64,000 nucleotides of DNA from Granulicella sp. (lineage in GTDB: Bacteria; Acidobacteriota; Terriglobia; Terriglobales; Acidobacteriaceae), in NCBI GenBank assembly GCA_027335345.1, contig DAHWOF010000033.1:1-64000 (forward strand), in the 5' to 3' direction. The notes below the pieces were generated by a model. The model ran no database searches, had not been told where the DNA came from, and was given only the letters and a program-made list of their open reading frames with translations. Every line of letters starts with the position of its first letter. The stretch's first letter is position 1. Below are positions 49,069-58,925 of this stretch, piece after piece. The translations under genes were made by a program, and so were the position numbers.

Positions 49069-51732
49069 ATGAAGGCTTTTTTGCACAAGACCTGTGGGCC
49101 GATGCTCGCTGGAATGCTCCTGGCGCCGTTTGCCGGCGGAGCAGCCCTGAGCGCGCAGGTGAAGGTGATCACCGTAAAGCAGGCTACGCCACGCGAGCTC
49201 TATGGCGCGCAGAAGCTGCGCGCCGCCTTGTCCGGGGTGCAGGACGCCCCTGCGAAGGCGCGGGTGATTGCGGCCGTGCGTTCAGCAGGCGAACTAAGAC
49301 GATTTCACCTGCCGGCGTTCTGGCCGCAGGCGGAGGAGGCCTGTCTCATACGCCAGGTGAGCCACACCTGGGTGGTGACGGGCAGCGACCCGTCCGGCGT
49401 GATGTACGGCGAGTTGGAGCTTGCCGACATGGTTCGCGAGACACATCATCTGCCGGTTGGCATCGACGAGATGCAGCACCCGGCGCTGAAGCTGCGCGGA
49501 GTCGGCATCGGCATGCAGAAGCCGGAGATCACCTACGAGGGAGCCGAGTACGACTACCCGTACACCCCAAAGGACTTTCCTTTCTTCTATGACAAGGCGG
49601 AGTGGATCAAGTATCTCGACATGCTGGCCGAAGAGCGCTACAACACGCTCTACCTCTGGAACGGGCATCCGTTCACCAGCCTACTGAAGCTGCCCAGGTA
49701 CCCCGAAGCCCAGGAGTTGCCCACCGCCCAGTTGGAGCGGAACATCGCCATGTTCCGGTGGCTGACCAAGGAGGCGGACCGGCGCGGAATTTGGGTGCTG
49801 CAGGGCTTTTACAACATTCATCTCTCGCACCCCTTTGCGCGCGCGCATCATCTTCCCTACCACCTCTCTACGCCCACACCGCTGGCCGCGGCGTACACGC
49901 GCTACGTCATCTCAGAGTTTGTCCGTCAATATCCACATGCTGGTCTGATGATGACCCTGGGAGAGGCGTTGAACCCGCACGATGGAGCACAGTGGCTGAC
50001 CGAGGCGATCATTCCCGGCGTGCTGGATGGATTGAAGGAGAACGGAGAACGGACCAAGCCGCCTATTGTGGTGCGAGCACATGCCACCGATATTGCCGCG
50101 GTGATGAAGGCTGCGCTGCCGCTCTACCCGAATATCGACACGATGTTCAAATGGAACGGCGAGTCGCTGACCTGGACCAACGTGCGCGGGCCGGTGCGGG
50201 ATCGCTTCAAGATGCTGGCCGAAGAGTCCAATGTCACCATCGCCAATGTGCATCTGCTGTCTGACCTGGAGCCGTTCCGCTGGGGAGACCCGGATTTCAT
50301 TCGCGAGACGCTGATGAACTTTCCCCGCATCGGCATCGGCGGCCTGCACCTTTATCCGCTGCGCTACTGGGACTGGCCCTACTCCGGCGATGCTACGCAG
50401 CCTCCGCTCTTGCAAACTGATCGCGACTGGATCTGGTTTGCGGCGTGGGGGCGTTATGCCTGGAACCCGTTCCGCGATCCGCAGAAGGAGCACGCCTACT
50501 GGGCCGCTCAGTTTGCCCAGCGCTTTGGCTCTGCAGAGGCCGGAAAGAAGCTGTTGGAGGCGTATACGCTGGCCGGTCCTTGCCAGCCGAGCCTTCTGCC
50601 ACGCATCGGCATCACCGAGGGCAACCGCGAGGCGCTGGCGCTGGGCATGACGATGCCGCAGATGATTGATCCGGCCCGTTACAACCCGGCGCAGACGCTG
50701 TGGACCGGGGATGGACCGCCGGGTGAGCGGCTGGATGAGTACGTTGCCGAAGAGGTGAAGCAGCAGCCGCACCATGGCGAGACCCCGATCGGAGTAAGTG
50801 ATACGACGGTGAAAGCCGCAGCGCAGGCCTACACAGCCGCGCAGGCGGCAGCGCCGTACGTAACTCGGAATCGAGCCGAGTACGAGCGGATCGTCAACGA
50901 CATGCACTGCATCTCCCTGCTGATGCAGTTCTACAACAACCGCATCCGCGCTGCGCAGGAGGTGATGCTGTATGGCTACGACCGGAAGATCGAGCACCTG
51001 CAGCGCGCCGAGCCGCTGTTGGCCGAAAGCGTGCAACTCTACCGCGAGCTGACCAGCCTGGCTGGCCCCGCTTACCGGACGGCGACGAGCATGGAGACCA
51101 CGCAACGTCAGATTCCCTTCCCTGGCGGGATGAAGCACTTCCCCAGTTGGCAGCAGTGTTTGCCCATGTATGAAAAGGAGCTGGCCGCCTTCCAGAGCCG
51201 CGTGACGGCGCTGAGCACGGGCACTCCGATCAGGGAGAGGGGCTCCACCAAGACGCTGCCGCAGGTAGCCTTCCAACTGCTGCCCGGCGCAGGTGAAGAG
51301 TTTACCGTGGCCAAAGGCGCTGGGCTCTTTGCCGGTTCTCCAGCGGCGATCTCCGAGCTTGCTCCGGAGCTGAGCGGGATGAAGGGCATTCGCATAGCGC
51401 CGGAACAGGGAGGAACACTGCGCTTCACCTTGGCGCACCCCGCCCAGGTTCTGGTGGGATTTACCCGAGCAGCCTCCCGCAAGAACTCCGTGCTCGATCC
51501 GGACACGGAGCAGTGGAACCTGGTGATGCTGCACGCCGTAGCGGCGCCCGGGGTAAAGGCCATGGCGGCGTGGGCAAAGCCATTGCCGGCTGGGGAGAAC
51601 GAGCTCGATTTGGGCAAAGGACAGTATGTAATCCTGGGCTTCATTCCCGCCGATTATCAAGTGGCCGCCCAGGTGAACTTTGCCCGCAGCGGTTCGAGCG
51701 GAACGCCGAATCTGGACTGGCTGTTCGAGTAG
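49069..51732 (+). CDS. Large secreted glycoside-hydrolase-like protein (GH67/GH20-type alpha-glucuronidase-like N-terminal architecture)
   Basis: Signal peptide; TWVVTGSDPSGVMYGELELADMVRE; LRGVGIGMQKPEITYEGAEYDYPYTPKDFPFFYDKAEWIKYLDMLAEERYNTLYLWNGHPFTSLLKLPRYPEAQ; 9 bp after the preceding CDS. Confidence 0.55.
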   Translation: MKAFLHKTCGPMLAGMLLAPFAGGAALSAQVKVITVKQATPRELYGAQKLRAALSGVQDAPAKARVIAAVRSAGELRRFHLPAFWPQAEEACLIRQVSHTWVVTGSDPSGVMYGELELADMVRETHHLPVGIDEMQHPALKLRGVGIGMQKPEITYEGAEYDYPYTPKDFPFFYDKAEWIKYLDMLAEERYNTLYLWNGHPFTSLLKLPRYPEAQELPTAQLERNIAMFRWLTKEADRRGIWVLQGFYNIHLSHPFARAHHLPYHLSTPTPLAAAYTRYVISEFVRQYPHAGLMMTLGEALNPHDGAQWLTEAIIPGVLDGLKENGERTKPPIVVRAHATDIAAVMKAALPLYPNIDTMFKWNGESLTWTNVRGPVRDRFKMLAEESNVTIANVHLLSDLEPFRWGDPDFIRETLMNFPRIGIGGLHLYPLRYWDWPYSGDATQPPLLQTDRDWIWFAAWGRYAWNPFRDPQKEHAYWAAQFAQRFGSAEAGKKLLEAYTLAGPCQPSLLPRIGITEGNREALALGMTMPQMIDPARYNPAQTLWTGDGPPGERLDEYVAEEVKQQPHHGETPIGVSDTTVKAAAQAYTAAQAAAPYVTRNRAEYERIVNDMHCISLLMQFYNNRIRAAQEVMLYGYDRKIEHLQRAEPLLAESVQLYRELTSLAGPAYRTATSMETTQRQIPFPGGMKHFPSWQQCLPMYEKELAAFQSRVTALSTGTPIRERGSTKTLPQVAFQLLPGAGEEFTVAKGAGLFAGSPAAISELAPELSGMKGIRIAPEQGGTLRFTLAHPAQVLVGFTRAASRKNSVLDPDTEQWNLVMLHAVAAPGVKAMAAWAKPLPAGENELDLGKGQYVILGFIPADYQVAAQVNFARSGSSGTPNLDWLFE

Positions 51733-51784
51733 CAGTGAGGCTGCGGGCATTGGCGATGGACCGCGTCGCTGAACCGCCGACCCG

Positions 51785-52759
51785 CTACTTCCGCAGGCCG
51801 GAGTCCGGCGATCCGTCGTGGCGGGCCAGCAGGCGGGCGGCCTCAGCATCGGTGATCCGGAGAAAGCTGCCATGCTTGCAGTGCTCGGGCAGGCTGGTAG
51901 ACGCAGTGATCTCCTGCCAGTGCTTCCAGTCCATGGTGGCTACTGCCTCATAACTGGCGCGGGGCGGACGGTAGTGATCGTAAAAAACGATGGAACGGTC
52001 CCCGATCTGAATCGCCTCCGGACCCTCCGACCAGCTCTCATTGATAGGTCCGGAGATATGGCTCCAGGGGCCCTCCAGCGTAGGTCCGGTGGCTACGCGT
52101 TCCTGAAAAGTCAATGGATCGTAGGTCTGTTGTTTGAAGATGAGTCGATAGGGTCCGGTCTTGCCGTGAAAGATGGAGGCGTCGATCGTCACGTAGCCAG
52201 GGTCAAAGAAGATTGCCGGCGTGGAGAAGGTCTTGAAGTCCGGAGTGAATGCGGACCAGATGCGGTTTCCCTGAGTGGATCCATCCATGGAACTCGACCA
52301 CAGGACCATCCACTGGTGACGGCGCGCGTCCCAGTAAGTGACCGGCGCCCATACATTGTGCGTGGCGGCAAAGCCAGCCATGACGGGGATCTGCTCCTGA
52401 ATGGACCAGTGAAGAAGGTCGGGAGAGGACGCGTGGCCAAAGGAGTTGCCGCGCCAGCTCCAGGTCCACACCAACTGAAAGCCTCCGCTGGGATTGCGGG
52501 TAAGAAACGGGTCGCGCATGATCTCCCCAGATTGCGCGGGCGCGAGCCATGGCCGGCCGTCGTTGAGCGGAGTGTAGTGGAGGCCGTCGCGGCTGAGCGC
52601 AAAGTAGATTCCCTGGTTCCCCGGCTCCTGGAAGTAGATGAAGAGCCATGCTCCATGCTGGTGCGATCGTCCCGGTGTCCGGGCGCCGGCTTTGGCCGGA
52701 GCCAAAATAGCGATGAGCAGAGAAACAAAAGTGATGAACCTGCCGAGTTGGGATCTCAT
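51785..52759 (-). CDS. Secreted five-bladed beta-propeller glycosidase (GH43-like)
   Basis: GAWLFIYFQEPGNQGIYFALSRDGLHYTPLNDGRPWLAPAQSGEIMRDPFLTRNPSGGFQLVWTWSWRGNSFGHASSPDLLHWS; HNVWAPVTYWDARRHQWMVLWSS. Confidence 0.72.
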   Translation of the reverse strand: MRSQLGRFITFVSLLIAILAPAKAGARTPGRSHQHGAWLFIYFQEPGNQGIYFALSRDGLHYTPLNDGRPWLAPAQSGEIMRDPFLTRNPSGGFQLVWTWSWRGNSFGHASSPDLLHWSIQEQIPVMAGFAATHNVWAPVTYWDARRHQWMVLWSSSMDGSTQGNRIWSAFTPDFKTFSTPAIFFDPGYVTIDASIFHGKTGPYRLIFKQQTYDPLTFQERVATGPTLEGPWSHISGPINESWSEGPEAIQIGDRSIVFYDHYRPPRASYEAVATMDWKHWQEITASTSLPEHCKHGSFLRITDAEAARLLARHDGSPDSGLRK

Positions 52760-55068
52760 TCTTCACCTGGCCTGCTTGCAAATGCGCTCAGCGAGTCGCT
52801 CAGCAGAGTCTTGCCTCGCCAGCGCGAAGTGGAGATCAATCGGCCTGCTGCGTCGTAGTTGCGCCATGTCCAGGTTCCATCCGAGGAATAGATCTTCTTC
52901 CACTGCAGGGTGCCGTTGGAGTGGTAGAAGCGTTCGTCACCGATCTCTTCCCCAAGATGGAAGTGCGCGACCCACTGCGGTCGGCCGTTATGGAAGTAAA
53001 AGCTCTGGGTTCCTTCCAGCAGGATCTCGCCGTCATCCGCTCGAGCCGTGGACCAAACGGCTCGGAGCTTGCCGTCGGGCCATTTCTCGCGGTGCATCAC
53101 AGAGGGACCGGCGGAAGACGGGGCAGGCGTGACCGCTTCGCTGCTCGAGAGAATCCAGGCTTCATTCAATTCGATCTCGTAGTTCACGGTGTTCTTGGAG
53201 GTGACGATGTGAATGACACCGTTGGCGCCCTGATTGGCCGTCGTGTAACCGACAGTCAGGATCTCTGCGGGCAGGCGCTTGGTGCGCCAGCTCTTCCCAT
53301 CGTCGTCCGAGAGCGCAACGTAAGCGCCATCCTTGTGAACGTGCTTGAGATGATGCGGGTTGAAGTCGGCGACGAAGAACAGCCGTCCATCGGCGAGCCG
53401 GATGACGCTGGGCCGCTCGCCGCTGGCCAGAGAGTCGAAGGGCGTCGTCGCCTCGATCCAGGTCTTACCGCCGCTGGAGCTGATGCACAGCGGCATGTGA
53501 CCTTGATAGGAAGAGTTCTTTCCGCCGAAGGCCAGCAAGTCTCCGTTGTGGGCGATGACCAGAGTGGTATGGCGGCCAAAGGTGCGCTGGCCGGTGTCAT
53601 ACCAGGTCTCTCCGTTGTTGTGCGTGGCCCACACCGCCGAGTGTGAACCCGGAGCGTCGGTGGGAAGATAGATGGTTCCATCCTTGGCGCGCACCACGGA
53701 GTTGATGGGTTGAGGAATGTAGCTGCCGATGGGTGCGGTGAAGTGCGGGAAATGAATCTGCGACCAGCTCGCGCCGTTGTCTGTAGAGGTAGTGAAGGCG
53801 AACGGCGGAGCGCCGATGAGACGCGGAAAGCCGAAGAAGATCCAGAGGCGTCCGTGGTCGCTCCAGAAGACCGGAGCTGCACAGGCGGCATCGGCGAAGT
53901 AGGGCCACGGCTCAGGCATATCCCAGGTCTCAGAGCCGGCGCGGCGGCGCATGACCATCACCGTCTGGTCGGGATCGTCCTCCTTGTTGGGAGTGTTATA
54001 GTAGGCAGCCACCATGTCGCCATTGGGCAGCTCCTGAATGGCCGAGTTGTGATACGCAATTCCCAGGCCCTGAGCCAGACCGATCGCCCAGCCCACATTG
54101 GGCATTGACTGGCCGTTCAGGTTGGGAAAGAGCGGATGCATACGGTAGAACGGCTTGGATGGATCAGGGCCCGCTGTAAGATCCACCGCCGTCTGTTTCA
54201 CATCCGTGCTAAAGAATCGATGCCACGCGGGGGAGGGATTTGGCTTGGGCAGGGGCGCCTGAACTACGCGAAAGCCGATGTTGCCCTTGGACGAGGAGAA
54301 GCTGGGCGCCATGCTGGCGCGATTGGCGGAGCGAGCGAAGTAAGGCGCCATCGCCGGATAAGATGCCCCTGCCGGAGAGCTCTTCGTTCGCCGCAGGTCC
54401 AGCCCGCCGCCACGCACAACGCGTGTGTCGCCGGTGAGCGGGCCGGTGGGATCCACCTGCCGCGTGGCAGGGTACGGCCCATACCAGTCCGCGACCCACT
54501 CCGGAGTGCCTTCGCCGATGACCACGCCCCAGCGATTGGCCGTCCCTGGGGAAGGCGGAGTATCGCCGGTGAAGAAGGGAGTCTGTGTGCCGGCGCGCGC
54601 CGTGTACTCCCACTCTGCCTCTGTGGGCAGCCGCCAGGGTTTGCCGGTCTTTTGGGTGAGCCAGGCGCAGAAGGCTTGTGCCTGCGCGTAGCTGACGCCT
54701 GCCGCGTAGCCGGGGTACGCCGGAACCCCTCTGTAGGAGGGGTCGAACTGCTGAAACTCCTTGACCGTGACCAGATGCGTGGCCATGGCAAAGCTGTGGG
54801 TGAGCGTCACCCGGTGCGCCGGAAGTTCATCGAAGTCGCCATGGGCGGGACGGCGAGAGTTGACCCCAAAGCCGCTCACGACCGCAACGCTGAGTCGCTC
54901 GGCATCAGCGCCCATACGGAAGGAACCGGCTGGAATCTGCACAGTAGAAATGGCAGGAACAGTTTGCGCGGCGAGAGGTGGGCCAACCCCGGACAGACCC
55001 ACAAGAGGGACCGCCAGAAGCCCCACCAGCGCCGACAATGCAATGGATTTCAGTTTCAGCACGAGCAA
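52756..55068 (-). CDS. Secreted fusion: formylglycine-generating-enzyme-like (SUMF1) domain + sialidase/BNR-like domain + C-terminal MORN/YwqK-like repeats
   Basis: IPAGSFRMGADAERL...PAHRVTLTHSFAMATHLVTVKEFQQF...GKPWRLPTEAEWEYTARAGTQTPFFTGD...GGGLDLRRTKSS; TTSTDNGASWSQIHFPHF, ATHNNGETWYDTGQ, SDDDGKSWRTKRL (Asp-box motifs); REKWPDGKLRAVWS / YFHNGRPQWVAHFHLGEEIGDERFYHSNGTLQWKKIYSSDGTWTWRNYDAAGRLI. Confidence 0.8.
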   Translation of the reverse strand: MLVLKLKSIALSALVGLLAVPLVGLSGVGPPLAAQTVPAISTVQIPAGSFRMGADAERLSVAVVSGFGVNSRRPAHGDFDELPAHRVTLTHSFAMATHLVTVKEFQQFDPSYRGVPAYPGYAAGVSYAQAQAFCAWLTQKTGKPWRLPTEAEWEYTARAGTQTPFFTGDTPPSPGTANRWGVVIGEGTPEWVADWYGPYPATRQVDPTGPLTGDTRVVRGGGLDLRRTKSSPAGASYPAMAPYFARSANRASMAPSFSSSKGNIGFRVVQAPLPKPNPSPAWHRFFSTDVKQTAVDLTAGPDPSKPFYRMHPLFPNLNGQSMPNVGWAIGLAQGLGIAYHNSAIQELPNGDMVAAYYNTPNKEDDPDQTVMVMRRRAGSETWDMPEPWPYFADAACAAPVFWSDHGRLWIFFGFPRLIGAPPFAFTTSTDNGASWSQIHFPHFTAPIGSYIPQPINSVVRAKDGTIYLPTDAPGSHSAVWATHNNGETWYDTGQRTFGRHTTLVIAHNGDLLAFGGKNSSYQGHMPLCISSSGGKTWIEATTPFDSLASGERPSVIRLADGRLFFVADFNPHHLKHVHKDGAYVALSDDDGKSWRTKRLPAEILTVGYTTANQGANGVIHIVTSKNTVNYEIELNEAWILSSSEAVTPAPSSAGPSVMHREKWPDGKLRAVWSTARADDGEILLEGTQSFYFHNGRPQWVAHFHLGEEIGDERFYHSNGTLQWKKIYSSDGTWTWRNYDAAGRLISTSRWRGKTLLSDSLSAFASRPGEE

Positions 55069-55255
55069 TTCACCTCCGCGGGAGATCGATCTTTTCTATC
55101 CTTGATCCTGGCTCCAGCATGTTGATGGTTGATCGGGACCCGGCGCCCGGCCGCGTCTTGCCTTCAGAAGGCTTCCGTTCAGCTCTACGCTCTGCATCCT
55201 CTTCATCCAATGACGCCTCTTCGTTTCGCGGCTCGCCTTCCGCCAGAAGCAGAGA

Positions 55256-56956
55256 TTAATCCTTGGCTCCGGGGGAAGAGGGCGCAGGCAGCGTAGCCTC
55301 CAGCCGGCCGAGATCGCCCCTGCCGGCAAGGCGCTTGCCATCCAGAAAGATCATGAGGCCGCGGCCGCGATGATACTCTTCGCCGCTCTGGTCATAGAGA
55401 ATCGTCAGCAGATGACCGTGATAAGGCAGACCATCGATGGCGAAGTAGCTCCACTGGCCAGGCGGCAGCAGAGGAGATACGACGATCCGGTTGTCGGCGC
55501 GGGGACGCAGACCGATCAGCCCCGTGATCAGCGGATCAGCAAAGCCCGAGTGGTTGTAGTAGTTGCCGCGGCCAACCTGCCAGGAGTGCTTCTGAATCAG
55601 AATGTCCTTGGCCAGCCACTCGTCTGTATCAGCATCCAGATCTTCGTCGATCCAGTCGATGCTGCGTCCGCTGGGCAGCTTGATGTGCTGCGAGAGAACA
55701 TAGCTGGCGAAAAGGCGATAGTAGTTCTGCTTGCCAATAGCGGGATGACTGGGCTGCGGCTGGTTGAGCAGATTGGCCAGGGCAAGCAGCGTCTGGGTGG
55801 TGGCATAAGGCCAGGAGGGGCCATTCCACGTGCATTGATCGCTGGAGGCAAAGCGGAAGCGGGGACTGCGCCGTTCGGCTGTGGTAGGCCCATATCGCCC
55901 GGCAAATCCATGTGGATCAAAGAGCTGCTTCCAGGCGACATCATGGCTTGGCGTAGGAGCATAGAACTCCCACGGAATATATCCAATCAGCTCGCGCACA
56001 CCCGCAAACTTGAGCACGGTCCCAGGATCCTTGAACTTCTTCTCGCTCCGGATTCCGGAGCTTGACGCAGGCGAGAGGTCCTCATAGAACCGATCCCTGG
56101 GGTTCCAAAGCCTGGTTTCGATGAGATGGCGAAGCGTGACGGATTTGCCGGCGTATTCCTTCGCAACCTCGTCTTCTCCCAGGTCACGGGCAAAGGCGGC
56201 AATCGCCTCTCCGTCAGCCACCATGTAGCTGTTCAGCGGAGTGCGATAGCCATCGCCTCCGATCGACTTCTCCATGGCATCACGGGTAGCGGTCTGCCAG
56301 TAGAGCCCGACCGATGGGTCAAAGTGGTCTCCCCATGCGGTGTAGTTGGCGATCAGGGCGGGGAGCAGATCCGTTCCAAGCTTGACGTCGCCCGTTGCCA
56401 GGGTGACATCTCGCACGCTGTCGGCCCAGGGAAAGCTGTACTTCCGTGCGCCGGCATCCGGCTGGGCCCACAGACGCGCGTCATCGGCGGCAATACTGGG
56501 ATTGCGTAGCCAGCGAGCCTCGCGCAGGTGAAATGGGGCGGCATCGGGCAGCGCGCCGTAATAGGGGCTGGCCGGCTTGGGCAACCATTCCGTGATGATG
56601 TAGTCCTTGGGAGTATCCACCAGATGCTTTTCCCAGGCGTACCAGCGAAAGTAATACATCTCCTCGAACTGCTTGTCGGAACTGGAGAAGAGCGGGATAT
56701 TTGCGACCATCCATGGCCATTCATCCTCTGGCGTCTTGCCGGTAGCCTCGCGTTCATCCCGGGCGAATTGAGCCTCATAATGGCGATAGTCGCCGGGCTG
56801 CAACACGGTAAAGACACCGGCGCGGGCCTGCGTTTGCGCTGCAAGGGAGCTTGCCTGAACCACAGCCGTGCAGACCAGGCAGGCGGCCGCCAAACAGCGC
56901 AGAGGACGACGGAGGCAAGAGGGAATTCGGGTGATTCTTCGCAAGATCGGAGTCAC
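55256..56956 (-). CDS. Secreted (alpha/alpha)6-barrel glycoside hydrolase (MGH1/GH63-like)
   Basis: CTWNGPSWPYATTQTLLALANLLNQPQPSH; GNYYNHSGFADPLITGLIGLRPRADNRIVVSPLLPPGQWSYFAIDGLPYHGHLLTILYDQ. Confidence 0.7.
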   Translation of the reverse strand: MTPILRRITRIPSCLRRPLRCLAAACLVCTAVVQASSLAAQTQARAGVFTVLQPGDYRHYEAQFARDEREATGKTPEDEWPWMVANIPLFSSSDKQFEEMYYFRWYAWEKHLVDTPKDYIITEWLPKPASPYYGALPDAAPFHLREARWLRNPSIAADDARLWAQPDAGARKYSFPWADSVRDVTLATGDVKLGTDLLPALIANYTAWGDHFDPSVGLYWQTATRDAMEKSIGGDGYRTPLNSYMVADGEAIAAFARDLGEDEVAKEYAGKSVTLRHLIETRLWNPRDRFYEDLSPASSSGIRSEKKFKDPGTVLKFAGVRELIGYIPWEFYAPTPSHDVAWKQLFDPHGFAGRYGPTTAERRSPRFRFASSDQCTWNGPSWPYATTQTLLALANLLNQPQPSHPAIGKQNYYRLFASYVLSQHIKLPSGRSIDWIDEDLDADTDEWLAKDILIQKHSWQVGRGNYYNHSGFADPLITGLIGLRPRADNRIVVSPLLPPGQWSYFAIDGLPYHGHLLTILYDQSGEEYHRGRGLMIFLDGKRLAGRGDLGRLEATLPAPSSPGAKD

Positions 56957-58116
56957 TCCCCTTCTCTGCCATGGAAGGCAGCGCGATAGATGAATTCAGC
57001 GTCCCGCTGGGTCATGGAGCGGGGGTTGTTTCGCATCAGCCGCGTGATGGCCAGACCTTCCGCGGCCAGCGATGGAATCTCTGATTCCGCGACGCCAAGC
57101 GCGGAGAGGCGCATCTCCAAGCCAGTCTCTTCGATCATGCGGTAGAGATGGGCGACTCCGGCGCGGGCGCTGTCCATGGCGGAGGCGTACTCTGGAGCGC
57201 CCAGCGCCCTGGCGATGGCGGCGTAGCGCTGCGGCGCTGCGGAGGCATTGAAGCGCAGGACATGGGGCAACAGAACAGCATTGGCGTGGCCGTGCGCGAT
57301 GTGGTGGCGGCTACCCAACGGATAGCTGAGCGCATGCACCGCCGCAGTGTTGACGGGGCCCAGGCATAGGCCGCCATAGAGACTGCCGAGCGCCAGATGC
57401 GTGCGGGCTTCAATATCGTCCGGCGCCTGCACCGCGGCCACCAGATGACCGGCGATGTGGCGTATGCCGTCCAGAGCCCAGGTGTCCACCAGCGGATGCG
57501 CAAAGTTGTTGGCATAGGCCTCCACGCAGTGGGTGAGCGCATCAAGGCCTGTGGCGGCGGTAACATGCGGAGGAACGCTAAGGGTCAGCTCCGGATCGAT
57601 GAAGGCGGCGTCGGGAACAAGATGGGGACTGATCACCGCCCGTTTGGCTGTCGCCGCCTCGTCCAGCAGGATGGAGTTGGGCGAGACTTCGCTGCCGGTT
57701 CCGCTGGTGGTAGGAATGCAAACCAGTGGCAGCCTGCGCGCGGCAAGATTTCCGATGCCCCATACTTCGGCGAGGGATTGGCTGCCGTCGGCCAGTGCGG
57801 CCAGGAGTTTGGCAACATCCAGGGCGCTGCCCCCGCCAATGCCGACGATCGCGTCCGGCGCAACCGTCTGCGCGTACTGCAAGAGGCGATGGAAGTCCTC
57901 CAGCGTCGGTTCGCGGTGGATGCCGGCATCAATGATGGCATTGGGATGGAGCCGCTCGGCATGGCTGCGGCTGCTGCGCGTAGCCACCACCAAAGGGCGT
58001 GCGATGCCAAGAGCCCGCAGATGCTCTTCAGCACTGGAGATTGCACCCGCTCCAAAGACCAGAAGCGGAACCTGCTGCAGGGCTATCGGAGAACGCTGCG
58101 GGAACTGCGAGTTCAC
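56953..58116 (-). CDS. Iron-containing alcohol dehydrogenase
   Basis: DAIVGIGGGSALDVAKLLAAL; VCIPTTSGTGSEVSPNSIL; ATGLDALTHCVEAYANNFAHPLVD; AVHALSYPLGSRHHIAHGHANAVLLPHVLRFN. Confidence 0.92.
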   Translation of the reverse strand: MNSQFPQRSPIALQQVPLLVFGAGAISSAEEHLRALGIARPLVVATRSSRSHAERLHPNAIIDAGIHREPTLEDFHRLLQYAQTVAPDAIVGIGGGSALDVAKLLAALADGSQSLAEVWGIGNLAARRLPLVCIPTTSGTGSEVSPNSILLDEAATAKRAVISPHLVPDAAFIDPELTLSVPPHVTAATGLDALTHCVEAYANNFAHPLVDTWALDGIRHIAGHLVAAVQAPDDIEARTHLALGSLYGGLCLGPVNTAAVHALSYPLGSRHHIAHGHANAVLLPHVLRFNASAAPQRYAAIARALGAPEYASAMDSARAGVAHLYRMIEETGLEMRLSALGVAESEIPSLAAEGLAITRLMRNNPRSMTQRDAEFIYRAAFHGREGE

Positions 58117-58925
58117 GGCTTGACCTCCTGGCTGCGCTGAGCCCGCGCGCCGCTGCGGGCAAGCAACTCACGGGCCTTGTTCAGGTTGTCGCCGGCTGCC
58201 TGCCTGAGGCAGGCGATGTCATTGGAACAGAAGAGCAGGTCGATGCCCAACTCGATCCAGAAGGGATAGTCGGCGGGTGCGCAGGCGGTGGCGATGCTCT
58301 TGTTGTTGGCTCTGCCGGCGCGCACGATCCTCTCCGCGGCCGCCTTCACCTCCGGATGGCTGGTGTGGAAAGGGCGCCCAAGGCTGGCAGCCAGATCAGC
58401 CGGGCCGATGAACAGATCGGATCCAGGGATGGCAGCTAGTTCCTCGACGCGCTCCAGGCCGCTACCGGTTTCGATCTGAGCCATGAGACATAGGTCTTCA
58501 TTGATCTTCTTCTGCGTGGCGACCATATCGTTGGGCACGCCGTAACGGTAGGCCCGAGAGACGGAGAAGATGCCTCGTGCGCCCTCAGGGGCAAAGCGGG
58601 CAAATTTTTGCAGTTCGTGGATCTGCTCCGGTCGCTCGATCATGGGCACATCCAGGATGTCCGGTCCGCACTCGGCTGCCTTGAGCACGTTGGCCCGCTG
58701 CGTATCGGGGATCCGGATCATCGTCAATATACCGGCGCCGGCTGCCATGCGGCAGAGGTCGGCCGCCTCCGCAAAGGAGATGTGACCGTGCTCCATCTCG
58801 ATCCAGACGGCCTGGTAGCCAAGTTCGGCGGCGATTTCGAGAAAGACGGGATCGTAAAAATAAAGCGCCGCGCCAAAGAGCGTTCTACCACCGTTGTTGT
58901 GGACAGCCTGCTGCAAACGATTCAT
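58113..58925 (-). CDS. HpcH/HpaI aldolase/citrate lyase family protein
   Basis: MNRLQQAVHNNGGRTLFGAALYFYDPVFLEIAAELGYQAVWIEMEHGHISFAEAADLCRMAAGAG; ARFAPEGARGIFSVSRAYRYG; AQIETGSGLERVEELAAIPGSDLFIGPADLAASLG. Start trimmed from 59351. Confidence 0.92.
   Translation of the reverse strand: MNRLQQAVHNNGGRTLFGAALYFYDPVFLEIAAELGYQAVWIEMEHGHISFAEAADLCRMAAGAGILTMIRIPDTQRANVLKAAECGPDILDVPMIERPEQIHELQKFARFAPEGARGIFSVSRAYRYGVPNDMVATQKKINEDLCLMAQIETGSGLERVEELAAIPGSDLFIGPADLAASLGRPFHTSHPEVKAAAERIVRAGRANNKSIATACAPADYPFWIELGIDLLFCSNDIACLRQAAGDNLNKARELLARSGARAQRSQEVKP

Noticed and set aside
49912-51873. 653-aa minus-strand ORF
   Set aside because: High-GC antisense shadow of the 49069-51732 gene; composition Arg/His/Gln/Leu-rich with no motif.
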